DNA of 64,000 nt, taken from Streptomyces sp. CB00455. GTDB taxonomy: Bacteria; Actinomycetota; Actinomycetes; Streptomycetales; Streptomycetaceae. The DNA is taken from the NCBI RefSeq assembly GCF_001905445.1, contig NZ_LIVQ01000002.1, positions 1,043,930 through 1,107,929 of the forward strand, read 5' to 3'. Made by a program: the position numbers and the translations under genes. Shown here one piece after another: positions 36,679 to 44,861 of the stretch; within the stretch, counting starts at the first letter, position 1; every line of letters starts with the position of its first letter. The notes under the pieces are model-generated. The model ran no database searches and was not told where the DNA came from. It saw only the letters and a list, made by a program, of their open reading frames with translations.

Positions 36679-36706
36679 GACCCGTACTCCTTGATGAGTA
36701 CGGGTC
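36679..36706. promoter_or_regulatory. Inverted repeat between the divergent ATPase and XRE genes
   Basis: GACCCGTACTC-N6-GAGTACGGGTC, an 11-bp perfect inverted repeat 43 bases before the XRE ATG at 36749 and 44-71 bases before the ATP-binding start. Candidate operator of the XRE protein, or a leader hairpin. Confidence 0.5.
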
Positions 36707-36748
36707 CGCACGGGGTATTCCGCGTACGTGGGTGGGGAGTTCGCTGTC

Positions 36749-37573
36749 ATGCCACCGAGGAAACGAGTACGGCCGAACGCGACGACCATGAAGATGGTCG
36801 GAGCGATGGTGGCCGCCGCCCGTATCGCCAAGAACCTGACCCAGAAGCAGCTGGGCGAGCTGGTCCGGCTGGATGCGGAGACCATCGCCTCCATCGAACA
36901 GGGCCGCCGCGCGTTGATGCCGAACGTCGCCGAGCTGATGGACCAGCACCTGGGCCTGCCGGGTCTGCTGACTGTGGCAGCGCTGGAACTCCCCGATATC
37001 GACACGACACCGCCATGGGCGGAGGAGTACCTGGCCCTTGAGGTCAAGGCCATCACCTTGTCCTGGTACGAGGGCCAGCGCGTGCCAGGGCTACTGCAAA
37101 CGGAGGGCTACGCCCGGGCCCTCTTCAAGTGCCGTGTCCCAGCGCACCCCGAGGAAACGGTTGAGGATCTGACCGCCCGCCGCATGGCGCGGCAGGAGAT
37201 CCTGCGCCGCAAGACACCGCCGACCCTGAGCTTCGTCATCTGGGAGCCCGCCGTCCGCCACCGCATCGGCGGCCGAGAAGGACATGCGGAACTCCTGCGG
37301 CACTTGCTCGCCTGTTCGGAACTTCCGGACGTTTCCATTCAGGTGATGCCGCTGGAGCAGTCCGCCCACGCAGCCCTCGACGGCCCCTTCATCCTCTTGG
37401 AAACCCCGGCCCACCAGCACCTCGGGTACTCGGAGAGTCAGCGTGGCAGCAGGCTCATCTCAGACCCCGACGAGGTCAGCATCATGGCTCGCCGATATGC
37501 GATGCTGCGGACTCAGGCCCTCAACACCGTCCAGACGCAGGGCCTGTTGGACCGCCTGTTAGGAGAGCTATGA
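36749..37573 (+). CDS. XRE family regulator with DUF5753 domain (WhiJ-like)
   Basis: 274 aa. Helix-turn-helix in MVAAARIAKNLTQKQLGELV and LDAETIASIEQGRR (about 15-60); the DUF5753/Scr1-type C-terminal domain from about 85 on includes SWYEGQRVPGLLQTEGYARA, FVIWEPAVRHRIGG and YAMLRTQALNTVQT. ATG at 36749 follows GGGGAG. The stop overlaps the DUF397 start (ATGA). WhiJ-like XRE proteins with DUF397 partners control development or secondary metabolism in Streptomyces; the targets here may be the linked dioxygenase genes. Confidence 0.9.
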   Translation: MPPRKRVRPNATTMKMVGAMVAAARIAKNLTQKQLGELVRLDAETIASIEQGRRALMPNVAELMDQHLGLPGLLTVAALELPDIDTTPPWAEEYLALEVKAITLSWYEGQRVPGLLQTEGYARALFKCRVPAHPEETVEDLTARRMARQEILRRKTPPTLSFVIWEPAVRHRIGGREGHAELLRHLLACSELPDVSIQVMPLEQSAHAALDGPFILLETPAHQHLGYSESQRGSRLISDPDEVSIMARRYAMLRTQALNTVQTQGLLDRLLGEL

Positions 37574-37749
37574 CCACCGAACTGAAGTGGTTCAAGTCCA
37601 GCTACAGCGGCGGCGACGGCGACGCCTGCGTCGAGGTGGCCCCCGGCAGGGACACGGTCCACGTCCGGGACTCGAAGGTCCAGGACGGCCCCGTCCTGGA
37701 CCTCGCGCCGGCGAGCTGGGCGGCGCTGACCGGCTGGCTGGCCCGATGA
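37570..37749 (+). CDS. DUF397 small protein
   Basis: 59 aa. Classic DUF397 pattern: WFKSSYSGGDGDACVEVA near the start, VHVRDSKV in the middle, ASWAALTGWL at the end. ATG at 37570 overlaps the XRE stop; its own TGA overlaps the next ATG at 37746 (ATGA). DUF397 proteins are thought to antagonise the neighbouring XRE protein. Confidence 0.93.
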   Translation: MTTELKWFKSSYSGGDGDACVEVAPGRDTVHVRDSKVQDGPVLDLAPASWAALTGWLAR

Positions 37750-38960
37750 CGGAAGCCTGCATCGATGATGCGAGCAACGTACTCGTCGCGCCTTCGAGGT
37801 TGCAGGGCAACGACCTGATCAGGGACTTCTTCGGGTCCACGATCACGCCGGAGGACCTCGCTTCCGATGCGACCGACCTCGCGCGGAGGACCGTCTACGT
37901 GTGCGGCGACGTATCCGGGATCAGCGGCCGCCAACTGAAGGCCGCGGACCGGGTGTTCGTGATCCGGGAGCTGTCGCACGGTTACGGCGAGGACGTCGAC
38001 ACACCGTGGACCCTCGTCGGTGTCGGCCGGGTTCCCGTCCGGGTACCCGGTGCCGGCGTGTTCTACCGCCGCTTCTTCGACCTCGACGCCGATCACTTCG
38101 GACGGATCCGTGCGGAGCACGCCTTCCAGTCCCTGACGGAGTCCACCAAGCCCGGAACGGCCCATCGCAGCGGAATCTACCTGACGCCCGTCGAGCAGAG
38201 CGGCGACGAACTGCATTTCCGCCTGCTCCGGTGCTCCACGAATCTCTCGGGGCCGACCGAGGGCTTTCGCACGACCGACACCCGCATCGTCGAGGCTCTG
38301 AATCGCGAGGCCGCCACCGTCTTCCGGGGCCACGCACCGCTGAATCATGTCCTCGCGCAGATCTACCACAACACCCATGCCACGGCCGAGCGCAAGCAGT
38401 CCAAGGCGAAGATATCGGCCCACGCCGACAAGACCAAGGACATGCCCGTCAATGGCGTCATGGCCTTCTGCACCTTCTATGACGGGCTCGAAAAGCTGCG
38501 ACCCTTGGCCGAAGACGTTTTCGACTACGGCGTGAAGCGTGCCAGCGGGCTGACCAGACTCCACTTTCGCCTCAAGGAGCCGATCGAGGAACGCGACGGG
38601 GTCGCGCTCCCCCCGCAGTTCGCGCTGACTCTCTACCCCGGCTCCGTTTTCTTTATGCCGCTGTCCACCAACCGCCTGTACACGCACGAAATCCGGCCCT
38701 CGACGTTGGGCGCCGAGATGCTCCCGACCCGCCTTGGGTACGTGGTGCGCTGTTCGAGCGCCGAAGCCGTTCACAAGGACGGCCACACGTTCCTCAAAAC
38801 GGCCGGGGATCCGGTGAAGCTGGGGCCGCCCACGCCCGAGGGCATGGACGAGCTGCGCAGGCTGTACGCCGAGGAGAACAGGACCTCGTCCTTCATCGAC
38901 TACGGCGACGCATTCCTCTTCAGCATGAACACGGGAGACTATGTTGCCCCCCGCGTCTAA
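37746..38960 (+). CDS. Putative AlkB-like 2OG-Fe(II) dioxygenase, first of a tandem pair
   Basis: 404 aa. Residues 1-190 hold an N-terminal region I do not recognise. The C-terminal double-stranded beta-helix candidate has H226-x-D228 (KISAHADKTKDM), preceded by QIYHN, distal H314 (LYTHEIRPS) and the 2OG Arg R335 (GYVVRCSS). The H314-R335 spacing of 21 equals that of the next gene product. Expected chemistry: oxidative demethylation or hydroxylation with 2-oxoglutarate and Fe(II); the substrate (nucleic acid, protein or small molecule) is unknown. The start overlaps DUF397 by 4 bases. Codon use is visibly less G/C-biased than in neighbouring core genes. Confidence 0.65.
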   Translation: MTEACIDDASNVLVAPSRLQGNDLIRDFFGSTITPEDLASDATDLARRTVYVCGDVSGISGRQLKAADRVFVIRELSHGYGEDVDTPWTLVGVGRVPVRVPGAGVFYRRFFDLDADHFGRIRAEHAFQSLTESTKPGTAHRSGIYLTPVEQSGDELHFRLLRCSTNLSGPTEGFRTTDTRIVEALNREAATVFRGHAPLNHVLAQIYHNTHATAERKQSKAKISAHADKTKDMPVNGVMAFCTFYDGLEKLRPLAEDVFDYGVKRASGLTRLHFRLKEPIEERDGVALPPQFALTLYPGSVFFMPLSTNRLYTHEIRPSTLGAEMLPTRLGYVVRCSSAEAVHKDGHTFLKTAGDPVKLGPPTPEGMDELRRLYAEENRTSSFIDYGDAFLFSMNTGDYVAPRV

Positions 38961-39714
38961 GATCTCGGATGAGATCATCTCGCACTCGTTGCCGGCCGCG
39001 CAGGATCTCTTCGCGGAGCTGTCCACGTCGGCTCGTCTGGAAGACGTGGGAAAGGGCCGGCGGGGTGCCGTGCTCACCAGGATCGACGAGGCGGGGGGTG
39101 TGCCTCTCGTCCGCACCACCACTCAATACGGCAGCCCGACGCAGCGTTTCCGCGCGGTGCACGAACGGCTGGCGCAACGGATTCAAGAACGTACGGCGAT
39201 CCCGGTCGGCTTCAACAACGCTCTCATCGAGAGCTATACGAATGCGTACAGGACCATGGGCAGCCATTCCGACCAAGCCCTGGATCTGGCCGAGGATTCC
39301 TTCATCGCCGTCTTCTCCTGCTACCGGCATCCCGAAGCGGGTCCACCGCGGAAGCTGATGTTCGAAGCAAAGGGGTCCGGTGTCGACACGTTCGAGATCC
39401 CTCTCACCCACAACAGCGTTGTCGCGTTCTCGGTCGAATCGAATCGGCGGTTCAAGCACAAGATCGTGCTGGACACGGCCGTCCCGACAGCGGACAACCA
39501 ATGGCTGGGCGTGACGTTTCGGACGTCGAAGACCGTCGTCCGGTTTCGCGACGGACATGCGTACCTCCCGCAGGGCGCGCGCCTCACATCGGCCGACGAC
39601 GAGCAGCGGCGCGAGTTCTACCGACTACGGCGCCGCGAAAACGATGAAACGGACTTCGTCTACCCTTCGCTGACGTACACCGTCAGCGAGAGTGATCTAC
39701 TGCCGCCCGTCTGA
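38941..39714 (+). CDS. Putative AlkB-like 2OG-Fe(II) dioxygenase, second of the tandem pair
   Basis: 257 aa. AlkB-style metal site: N101-x-Y103 then H109-x-D111 (NAYRTMGSHSDQA), distal H173 (RRFKHKIVL) and R194 (LGVTFRTSK), all in the correct order for the fold. A charged C-terminal extension (about 215-257) lies outside the core. ATG at 38941 overlaps the upstream gene by 20 bases, with GGGAG three bases before it, so the two are made together. The 3' end overlaps the convergent TetR gene by 18 bases. Substrate unknown; DNA/RNA repair-type demethylation is the family precedent, not a demonstrated role. Confidence 0.7.
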   Translation: MLPPASKISDEIISHSLPAAQDLFAELSTSARLEDVGKGRRGAVLTRIDEAGGVPLVRTTTQYGSPTQRFRAVHERLAQRIQERTAIPVGFNNALIESYTNAYRTMGSHSDQALDLAEDSFIAVFSCYRHPEAGPPRKLMFEAKGSGVDTFEIPLTHNSVVAFSVESNRRFKHKIVLDTAVPTADNQWLGVTFRTSKTVVRFRDGHAYLPQGARLTSADDEQRREFYRLRRRENDETDFVYPSLTYTVSESDLLPPV

Positions 39715-40473
39715 CCTCACCGGAACCGCCGCCAGCGGGGCCAGCCCGTCCAGGATCCGGTCCAGGCCGAAGCGGAACTGGAAGTCCGGCTCGCCGGAGC
39801 CGCTGAACGCGTCCGAGTCCAGCAGCCGCGTCACCGCGGGGTGGCTGTCCGGTCCGGTCATGAGCCGCAGCGTGCGGACGTACTGGCCGAGCGCCTGCTC
39901 CGGGGCGACCCCGGACTTCACGATGGCGTCCATCATGTCGGCGGCCATCGTGGCCTCGTTCCGCACCAGGCCCCCGATCAGAATGATCGTCGAGAGCTTC
40001 TCGCTCTCCTTCAGGCCCGTGCCGGCCATCGAGGCGAGGCCTCGGTCCATCCAGGCCAGCTGGTTCGGGGAGACGGGCGCGGCGGTGATCGGGATGCGCA
40101 GGATCCAGGAGTTGGCCATCAGGACGGCCCGCTGCGCGTACGCCCAGTTCGTCAGCAGCTCGCGCCAGCCCCACCCCTGCGCCTCGGGCGGCAGCGGCGG
40201 CGGGGCGCCGACGCCCGCGTCCGCCATGAGGACGTAGAGCTCCTCCTTCGCGGCGACGTAGCGGTAGAGGGACATCGTCGAGACGCCCAGTTCCTTGGCC
40301 ACGCGGCCCATGGAGACGGCGTCCACTCCCTCGGCGGCGGCCAGCGCCACCGCCGCCTCCACGATCTTCGGCAGCGTGAGCGTGGGGCGCGGCCCCTTGC
40401 CGGGGCGTTCGCGCAGGCCCCAGGCCATTTCCAGGCTCGCGGGGAGCCCTGTCCCGCTGTCCTCGTCCGCCAT
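39697..40473 (-). CDS. TetR family transcriptional repressor
   Basis: 258 aa. N-terminal helix-turn-helix: AVALAAAEGVDAVSMGRVAK followed by ELGVSTMSLYRYVAAKEELY (about 35-80). The C-terminal domain (LTNWAYAQRAVLMANSWILR and on) is the TetR_C ligand-binding type common in regulators of drug exporters. ATG at 40473. It is divergent from the DrrA-type ABC operon with a palindrome between, the usual arrangement for a repressor of an efflux pump. Confidence 0.9.
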   Translation of the reverse strand: MADEDSGTGLPASLEMAWGLRERPGKGPRPTLTLPKIVEAAVALAAAEGVDAVSMGRVAKELGVSTMSLYRYVAAKEELYVLMADAGVGAPPPLPPEAQGWGWRELLTNWAYAQRAVLMANSWILRIPITAAPVSPNQLAWMDRGLASMAGTGLKESEKLSTIILIGGLVRNEATMAADMMDAIVKSGVAPEQALGQYVRTLRLMTGPDSHPAVTRLLDSDAFSGSGEPDFQFRFGLDRILDGLAPLAAVPVRSDGRQ

Positions 40474-40507
40474 GACCGCCCACTCCTCGATTGACCCCCA
40501 TCCTAGT

Positions 40508-40528
40508 TCTGTGTATTACTTACACAGA
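40508..40528. promoter_or_regulatory. TetR operator, TCTGTGTA-N5-TACACAGA
   Basis: A perfect 8-bp inverted repeat lies between the divergent tetR (start 40473) and ABC operon (start 40582). A weaker repeat GCGTA-N5-TACGC (40532-40546) follows. Confidence 0.7.
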
Positions 40529-40581
40529 AGAGCGTAAGGCATACGCAGAAGCGAGAAGCTGGGAAGGGAGCACCATCCCTC

Positions 40582-41513
<932 letters not shown>

Positions 41514-41517
<4 letters not shown>

Positions 41518-42269
41518 CCGCCGTACCCGTGAGCGCCCTGACCCTCGCCGGCCGCAGCCTGCGCATCAGCAGCCGCCGACCCGACGCCCTGATCGCGGCC
41601 CTGATGCTGCCCGTCATGCTGATGCTGATCTTCGTCTACTTCTTCGGCGGCGCCATCGACACCGGGACGGCGTACGTGACGTACGTGGTCCCCGGCGCCA
41701 TGCTGCTCTGCGCGGGCTTCGGCGCGGCCTCCACCGCCGTCAGCGTCGCCGAGGACATGACGAACGGCGTCATCGACCGCTTCCGCTCCCTCGACATCGG
41801 CGGCATCCCCATCCTCGCCGGACACGTCACCGCCTCGGTCCTGCGCAACCTGATCTCCACCACCCTGGTCCTCGCCGTGGCCCTCGCGATCGGCTTCCGG
41901 CCCCAGGCGGGCCCGGCCGCCTTCCTCGCCGCGGCCGGCCTGCTGCTGACGTACATCACGGCGATCTCGTGGCTGGCCGCCGCACTCGGCCTGCTCGCCA
42001 AGTCCCCGGAGGCGGCGGGCGGCTTCACCTTCCTGATGATGTTCCTGCCGTACCCGTCCAGCGCCTTCGTCCCCATCGACACCATGCCCGGCTGGCTGCA
42101 CGGCTTCGCCGACCACCAGCCGCTGACCCCCGTGATCGAATCCCTGCGCGCCCTGCTCCTGGCCCAACCCGCCGGGGACGCGCCCTGGGTGGCCCTGACC
42201 TGGTGCGCGGGCATCACGGCCGCGGCCGTGGCCCTGTCCGCGGTCCTGTTCCGCAGCAGGACGCGCTGA
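41514..42269 (+). CDS. ABC-2 type transporter permease (DrrB type)
   Basis: 251 aa with six helices. The cytosolic coupling motif MTNGVIDRFRSLDIGGIPIL is typical of ABC-2 permeases, and AGGFTFLMMFLPYPSSAFVP matches DrrB-like exporters. ATG at 41514 is coupled to the ATPase gene. The substrate is unknown; the TetR repressor next door suggests an inducible drug-type ligand. Confidence 0.92.
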
Positions 42270-42296
42270 GGGGCTCCTCACCAGGAGAAGCCCCTC
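42268..42296 (+). terminator. Hairpin at the end of the ABC operon
   Basis: GAGGGGCT (42268-42275) pairs with AGCCCCTC (42289-42296), with an inner CCT/AGG pair; the left arm includes the permease stop. Confidence 0.55.
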
Positions 42297-42320
42297 GGCA
42301 CGCCGACGGCGCGTACCCGC

Positions 42321-42593
42321 TCAGCCATTGAGCGAATAGGAATGCCGGCCCGTCGCCTCGTCGATCTCGGCGTGGGCCTTCTGCAGCATCTGCGACGCGA
42401 GATCCATGAGCGCGCGAGCACCCGCGATCTCTTCCCCGACCCTCAGCTGCTCCGGGTCGGAGGGGTGACGCAGGGCGTAGCCCCGCGCCTTGATCTCGGA
42501 GCCGTCCCCGAGTCTGACCAGGGCCGCCGCACTGGTGCGGTGGCCCTCCTCGGTGAATTCGAGCTCCACATGCCACCCGACGAGCGTGGCCAT
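42321..42593 (-). CDS. DUF1876 domain protein (90 aa)
   Basis: 90 aa: VGWHVELEFTEEGHRTSAAA, the middle RHPSDPEQLRVGEEIAGARA and the end QKAHAEIDEATGRHSYSL are the DUF1876 hallmarks, a small double-stranded-RNA-binding-like fold common in streptomycetes, function unknown. ATG at 42593 is preceded by GGAGGTGAT, a near-perfect ribosome site, suggesting high expression. It is downstream of the toxin locus terminator and independent of it. Confidence 0.87.
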   Translation of the reverse strand: MATLVGWHVELEFTEEGHRTSAAALVRLGDGSEIKARGYALRHPSDPEQLRVGEEIAGARALMDLASQMLQKAHAEIDEATGRHSYSLNG

Positions 42594-42656
42594 GGTGCAT
42601 CACCTCCAGGGGGTCACCCTTCCCTCCAGGGTGCGCCCGCGGCAGGGGCGGCGCGA

Positions 42657-42679
42657 GCCGGGAGCCCCCGGCTCCCGGC
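42657..42679 (-). terminator. Hairpin at the end of the toxin/immunity locus
   Basis: GCCGGGAGCC and GGCTCCCGGC form a 10-bp stem with a three-base loop (42667-42669), just past the stop at 42682. No T run. Confidence 0.5.
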
Positions 42680-42681
42680 CG

Positions 42682-43338
42682 TCAGCCGGCGGTCAGGGTC
42701 GCCGCCACCGTCCGGAACCACGCTCCGTACGAGAACGGCTCGGGCGGGTTGACCTCCATGCCGAGCTCAGCGGCGGCCAGGGCGTAGTCGCCCTCGTCCA
42801 GCGGGAGGGCGATCAGTTCGTGCAGCTCACCGACGAGGCGGGCGACGATCTGCGGGTCGGTGGTGGCGGCGTAGTCCGCGACCGCCGCCTCGTGGTCGGG
42901 GAACTCGTCGACGATGTCCTGCGAGAACCAGCCGCCCAGCAGCTGCGCCGTCTCCGGGAACCGCGCGTGCCACTCCCAGTGCGTCTGCGGGTTCGCCGGG
43001 GGCGGCACCTCGCCGTCCTCGATGCTCTGCTTGAGGTGGTCGGCGAGCACGAACAGCCAGTCGCCGATCGCGGCCTGCGGGATCCCGACGTCGGGGACGG
43101 CGTAGAACTCGCCGAGGTCGATCCGCAGGCGCCCCGGAGGGTTGCGGCCGTACTCGCGCAGCTGGCGCTCCGCCTCCGCGATGGCCCAGGGGCGGGTGTG
43201 CCAGGTGTGGCGCAGGTAGGCGTCCAGCGCACGGCTGCGCTGCTCCGCCGTGTCGTCGGCGGGCTGGCCGAGGTAGGCGCGCAGCACCTGGTCGAGCTCG
43301 CCGTAGCGCCGGTCGTGTTCGAGGGGCTTCATGGACAC
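42682..43338 (-). CDS. CdiI-like contact-dependent inhibition immunity protein (candidate)
   Basis: 218 aa. The C-terminal half (TAQLLGGWFSQDIVDEFPDH, then HELIALPLDEGDYALAAAEL and SYGAWFRTVAATL) matches the pattern of the CdiI_2-type immunity family. The N-terminal half is an extra helical part with many Trp/Arg. GTG at 43338, or ATG at 43332. It follows the orphan toxin C-terminus by 12 bases, the position expected for an immunity gene. Confidence 0.65.
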   Translation of the reverse strand: MSMKPLEHDRRYGELDQVLRAYLGQPADDTAEQRSRALDAYLRHTWHTRPWAIAEAERQLREYGRNPPGRLRIDLGEFYAVPDVGIPQAAIGDWLFVLADHLKQSIEDGEVPPPANPQTHWEWHARFPETAQLLGGWFSQDIVDEFPDHEAAVADYAATTDPQIVARLVGELHELIALPLDEGDYALAAAELGMEVNPPEPFSYGAWFRTVAATLTAG

Positions 43339-43350
43339 GGTCGGTCGCCT

Positions 43351-43650
43351 CTACGGGTAGAACGGGACGGTCGTCAGGACGACGAATCCGTACGGGCTGG
43401 CGGGCTCACGGCGCAGGACGACGCGGGCGGCGCGGACGTCGACGGGCCCCTGGCCGACGAGCAGCATCGCCTCCAGCTGCACCCGGCCGACGGGCTCCTC
43501 ACGGGACGGCCAGGCGGCCTCAAGGGTGAGGCGGGCCCGCGTCCCCTGGGCGAGCCAGCGGTGGATGACCTGCTCGTTGGCGGTCACCACCTGCTGGGTG
43601 GCCCACTGCGCGGTCTCCCGGTCGGGGTAGGTGGAGGATCGGGTCAGCAT
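43351..43650 (-). pseudogene. Orphan C-terminal fragment of an RNase A-like (CdiA-CT) toxin
   Basis: 99 aa. RSSTYPDRETAQWATQQVVT, then ANEQVIHRWL and the end RVVLRREPASPYGFVVLTTV align with residues about 278-387 of the full toxin at 44862-46025 (SSAFPDYQRAQELTQYNLNQ, AAIEAWI, FTVMTSMP). The N-terminal catalytic half with the HVGKT histidine motif is absent, so it is probably an inactive leftover or a recombination reservoir. It may still be translated: ATG at 43650 follows a weak GAGA. Confidence 0.7.
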
Positions 43651-43662
43651 CGGATCATTGTC

Positions 43663-44238
43663 TCAATTCGCGTTGAACGACCAGAAGACGCCGACCTCGT
43701 CCGCCGACACCGCGATCAGGCCGAGGTCCATCATGTAGTCGGTGAAGGGATGCCCGCCTTCCAGGTCCCGCGCCAGGAAGTCGGGCGCGTCGGAGCCGCG
43801 GGCGAGGTCGGATGAGGTCCAGAACGCCGCATCGGGGCCGAACCGGTCCAGCAGGGTCCGGGCGTCCGCGAGCACCGCGTCCCGGTCCTCCCGGGACCGG
43901 ACCGGCGAGCCCTCGAAGAACCACTCCTGCGCGAGCGAGGCGAGCAGCTCGACGGCGGCGCCGGCCGTGATCGGCCGGAGCCCGGCGCGCAGGTCCTCGG
44001 CGGCCGTCGCACGGAACGGGTAGGAGGGGAAGCCGACCTCCCGTCCCTCCTTGAACGTCTCCGGATCCAGGGCGGACCAGCCCCGTGGATCGGCGACCGA
44101 CCGCTCCATGACGGCGCGGACGTCCTCGGCCCAGTCCTCGTGCGACCGGGGGCCGCTCCTGGCGAAGGTGAAGACGTCCTCCAGGAGCCGCAGCAGCGCG
44201 GCGTCCCAGGGGGCGGCCTCGGTGGATCGGGTCGGCAC
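43663..44238 (-). CDS. Putative immunity protein B (paralogue of the next gene)
   Basis: 191 aa. Shares with the neighbouring 195-aa protein the N-terminal FARSGPRSHEDWAEDVRAVM and ERSVADPRGWSALDP, and the end GVFWSFNAN versus GLFWAFGDI, so the two arose by duplication. No known domain. GTG at 44238 follows GGGAGG by 8 bases; the gap to gene A is 19 bases. Soluble and acidic, as immunity proteins usually are; the immunity role is inferred from position. Confidence 0.7.
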   Translation of the reverse strand: MPTRSTEAAPWDAALLRLLEDVFTFARSGPRSHEDWAEDVRAVMERSVADPRGWSALDPETFKEGREVGFPSYPFRATAAEDLRAGLRPITAGAAVELLASLAQEWFFEGSPVRSREDRDAVLADARTLLDRFGPDAAFWTSSDLARGSDAPDFLARDLEGGHPFTDYMMDLGLIAVSADEVGVFWSFNAN

Positions 44239-44257
44239 GGATTGATCCTCCCAGGGC

Positions 44258-44845
44258 TCAGATGTCGCCGAATGCCCAGAACAGCCCGACTTCGGTGTCG
44301 GAGACGATGACCAGGCCGCAGTCCTCCCCGTAAAAGGTCATCGGCGTCCAGCCCATGGGTTTCCCCCCGAAGTCCAGCTTGCCCGTGCGCCTGGCTTGGC
44401 CGAGGTTGCTGTGACAGGTGAATGTGTCCCCGTAGCGGCCGAGAATGGTGCGAGCCATTTCCTGCAGCTCGTCGAAGCTCTCACTGAACCTTTCCAGGTT
44501 CCGCAGGGTGCAGCCGTCGTCGGTGAGTGCGAGCAGGAGATTCTCGGCGCTCGCACGGTCAATCTCGTACAGCCGTTCCCCGACGTCGGCCGGGGTGAGC
44601 GGGCGGGCCGGATCGTCCCTAAAGGCCGGGCGGCAGAACGGGACGGCGGGGTGCTCCGCAGTGCGTTCGTGCGCGATCGGGTCGAGCCCCGCCCAGCCGC
44701 GCGGGTCGGGGACGGCCCGTTCCATGACGGCGAGCACGTCGGCCTGCCAGTCCTCGTGCTTGCGCGGACCGGTGGCGATGAACGCGAACCCGTCCTCGTA
44801 CAGGTGCTGTACCGCCGACTCCCAGGACGCCTGGTCGATGGACAT
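44258..44845 (-). CDS. Putative immunity protein A for the RNase A-like toxin
   Basis: 195 aa. Starts MSIDQASWESAVQHLYEDGF and shares the GPR-HEDW...DPRGW core and the FWAFGDI end with gene B. ATG at 44845 lies 16 bases after the toxin stop, with AAAGG upstream. The position directly after the toxin makes it the prime candidate inhibitor. I recognise no named immunity family. Confidence 0.7.
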   Translation of the reverse strand: MSIDQASWESAVQHLYEDGFAFIATGPRKHEDWQADVLAVMERAVPDPRGWAGLDPIAHERTAEHPAVPFCRPAFRDDPARPLTPADVGERLYEIDRASAENLLLALTDDGCTLRNLERFSESFDELQEMARTILGRYGDTFTCHSNLGQARRTGKLDFGGKPMGWTPMTFYGEDCGLVIVSDTEVGLFWAFGDI

Positions 44846-44861
44846 CTTCGAAGAGCCTTTC

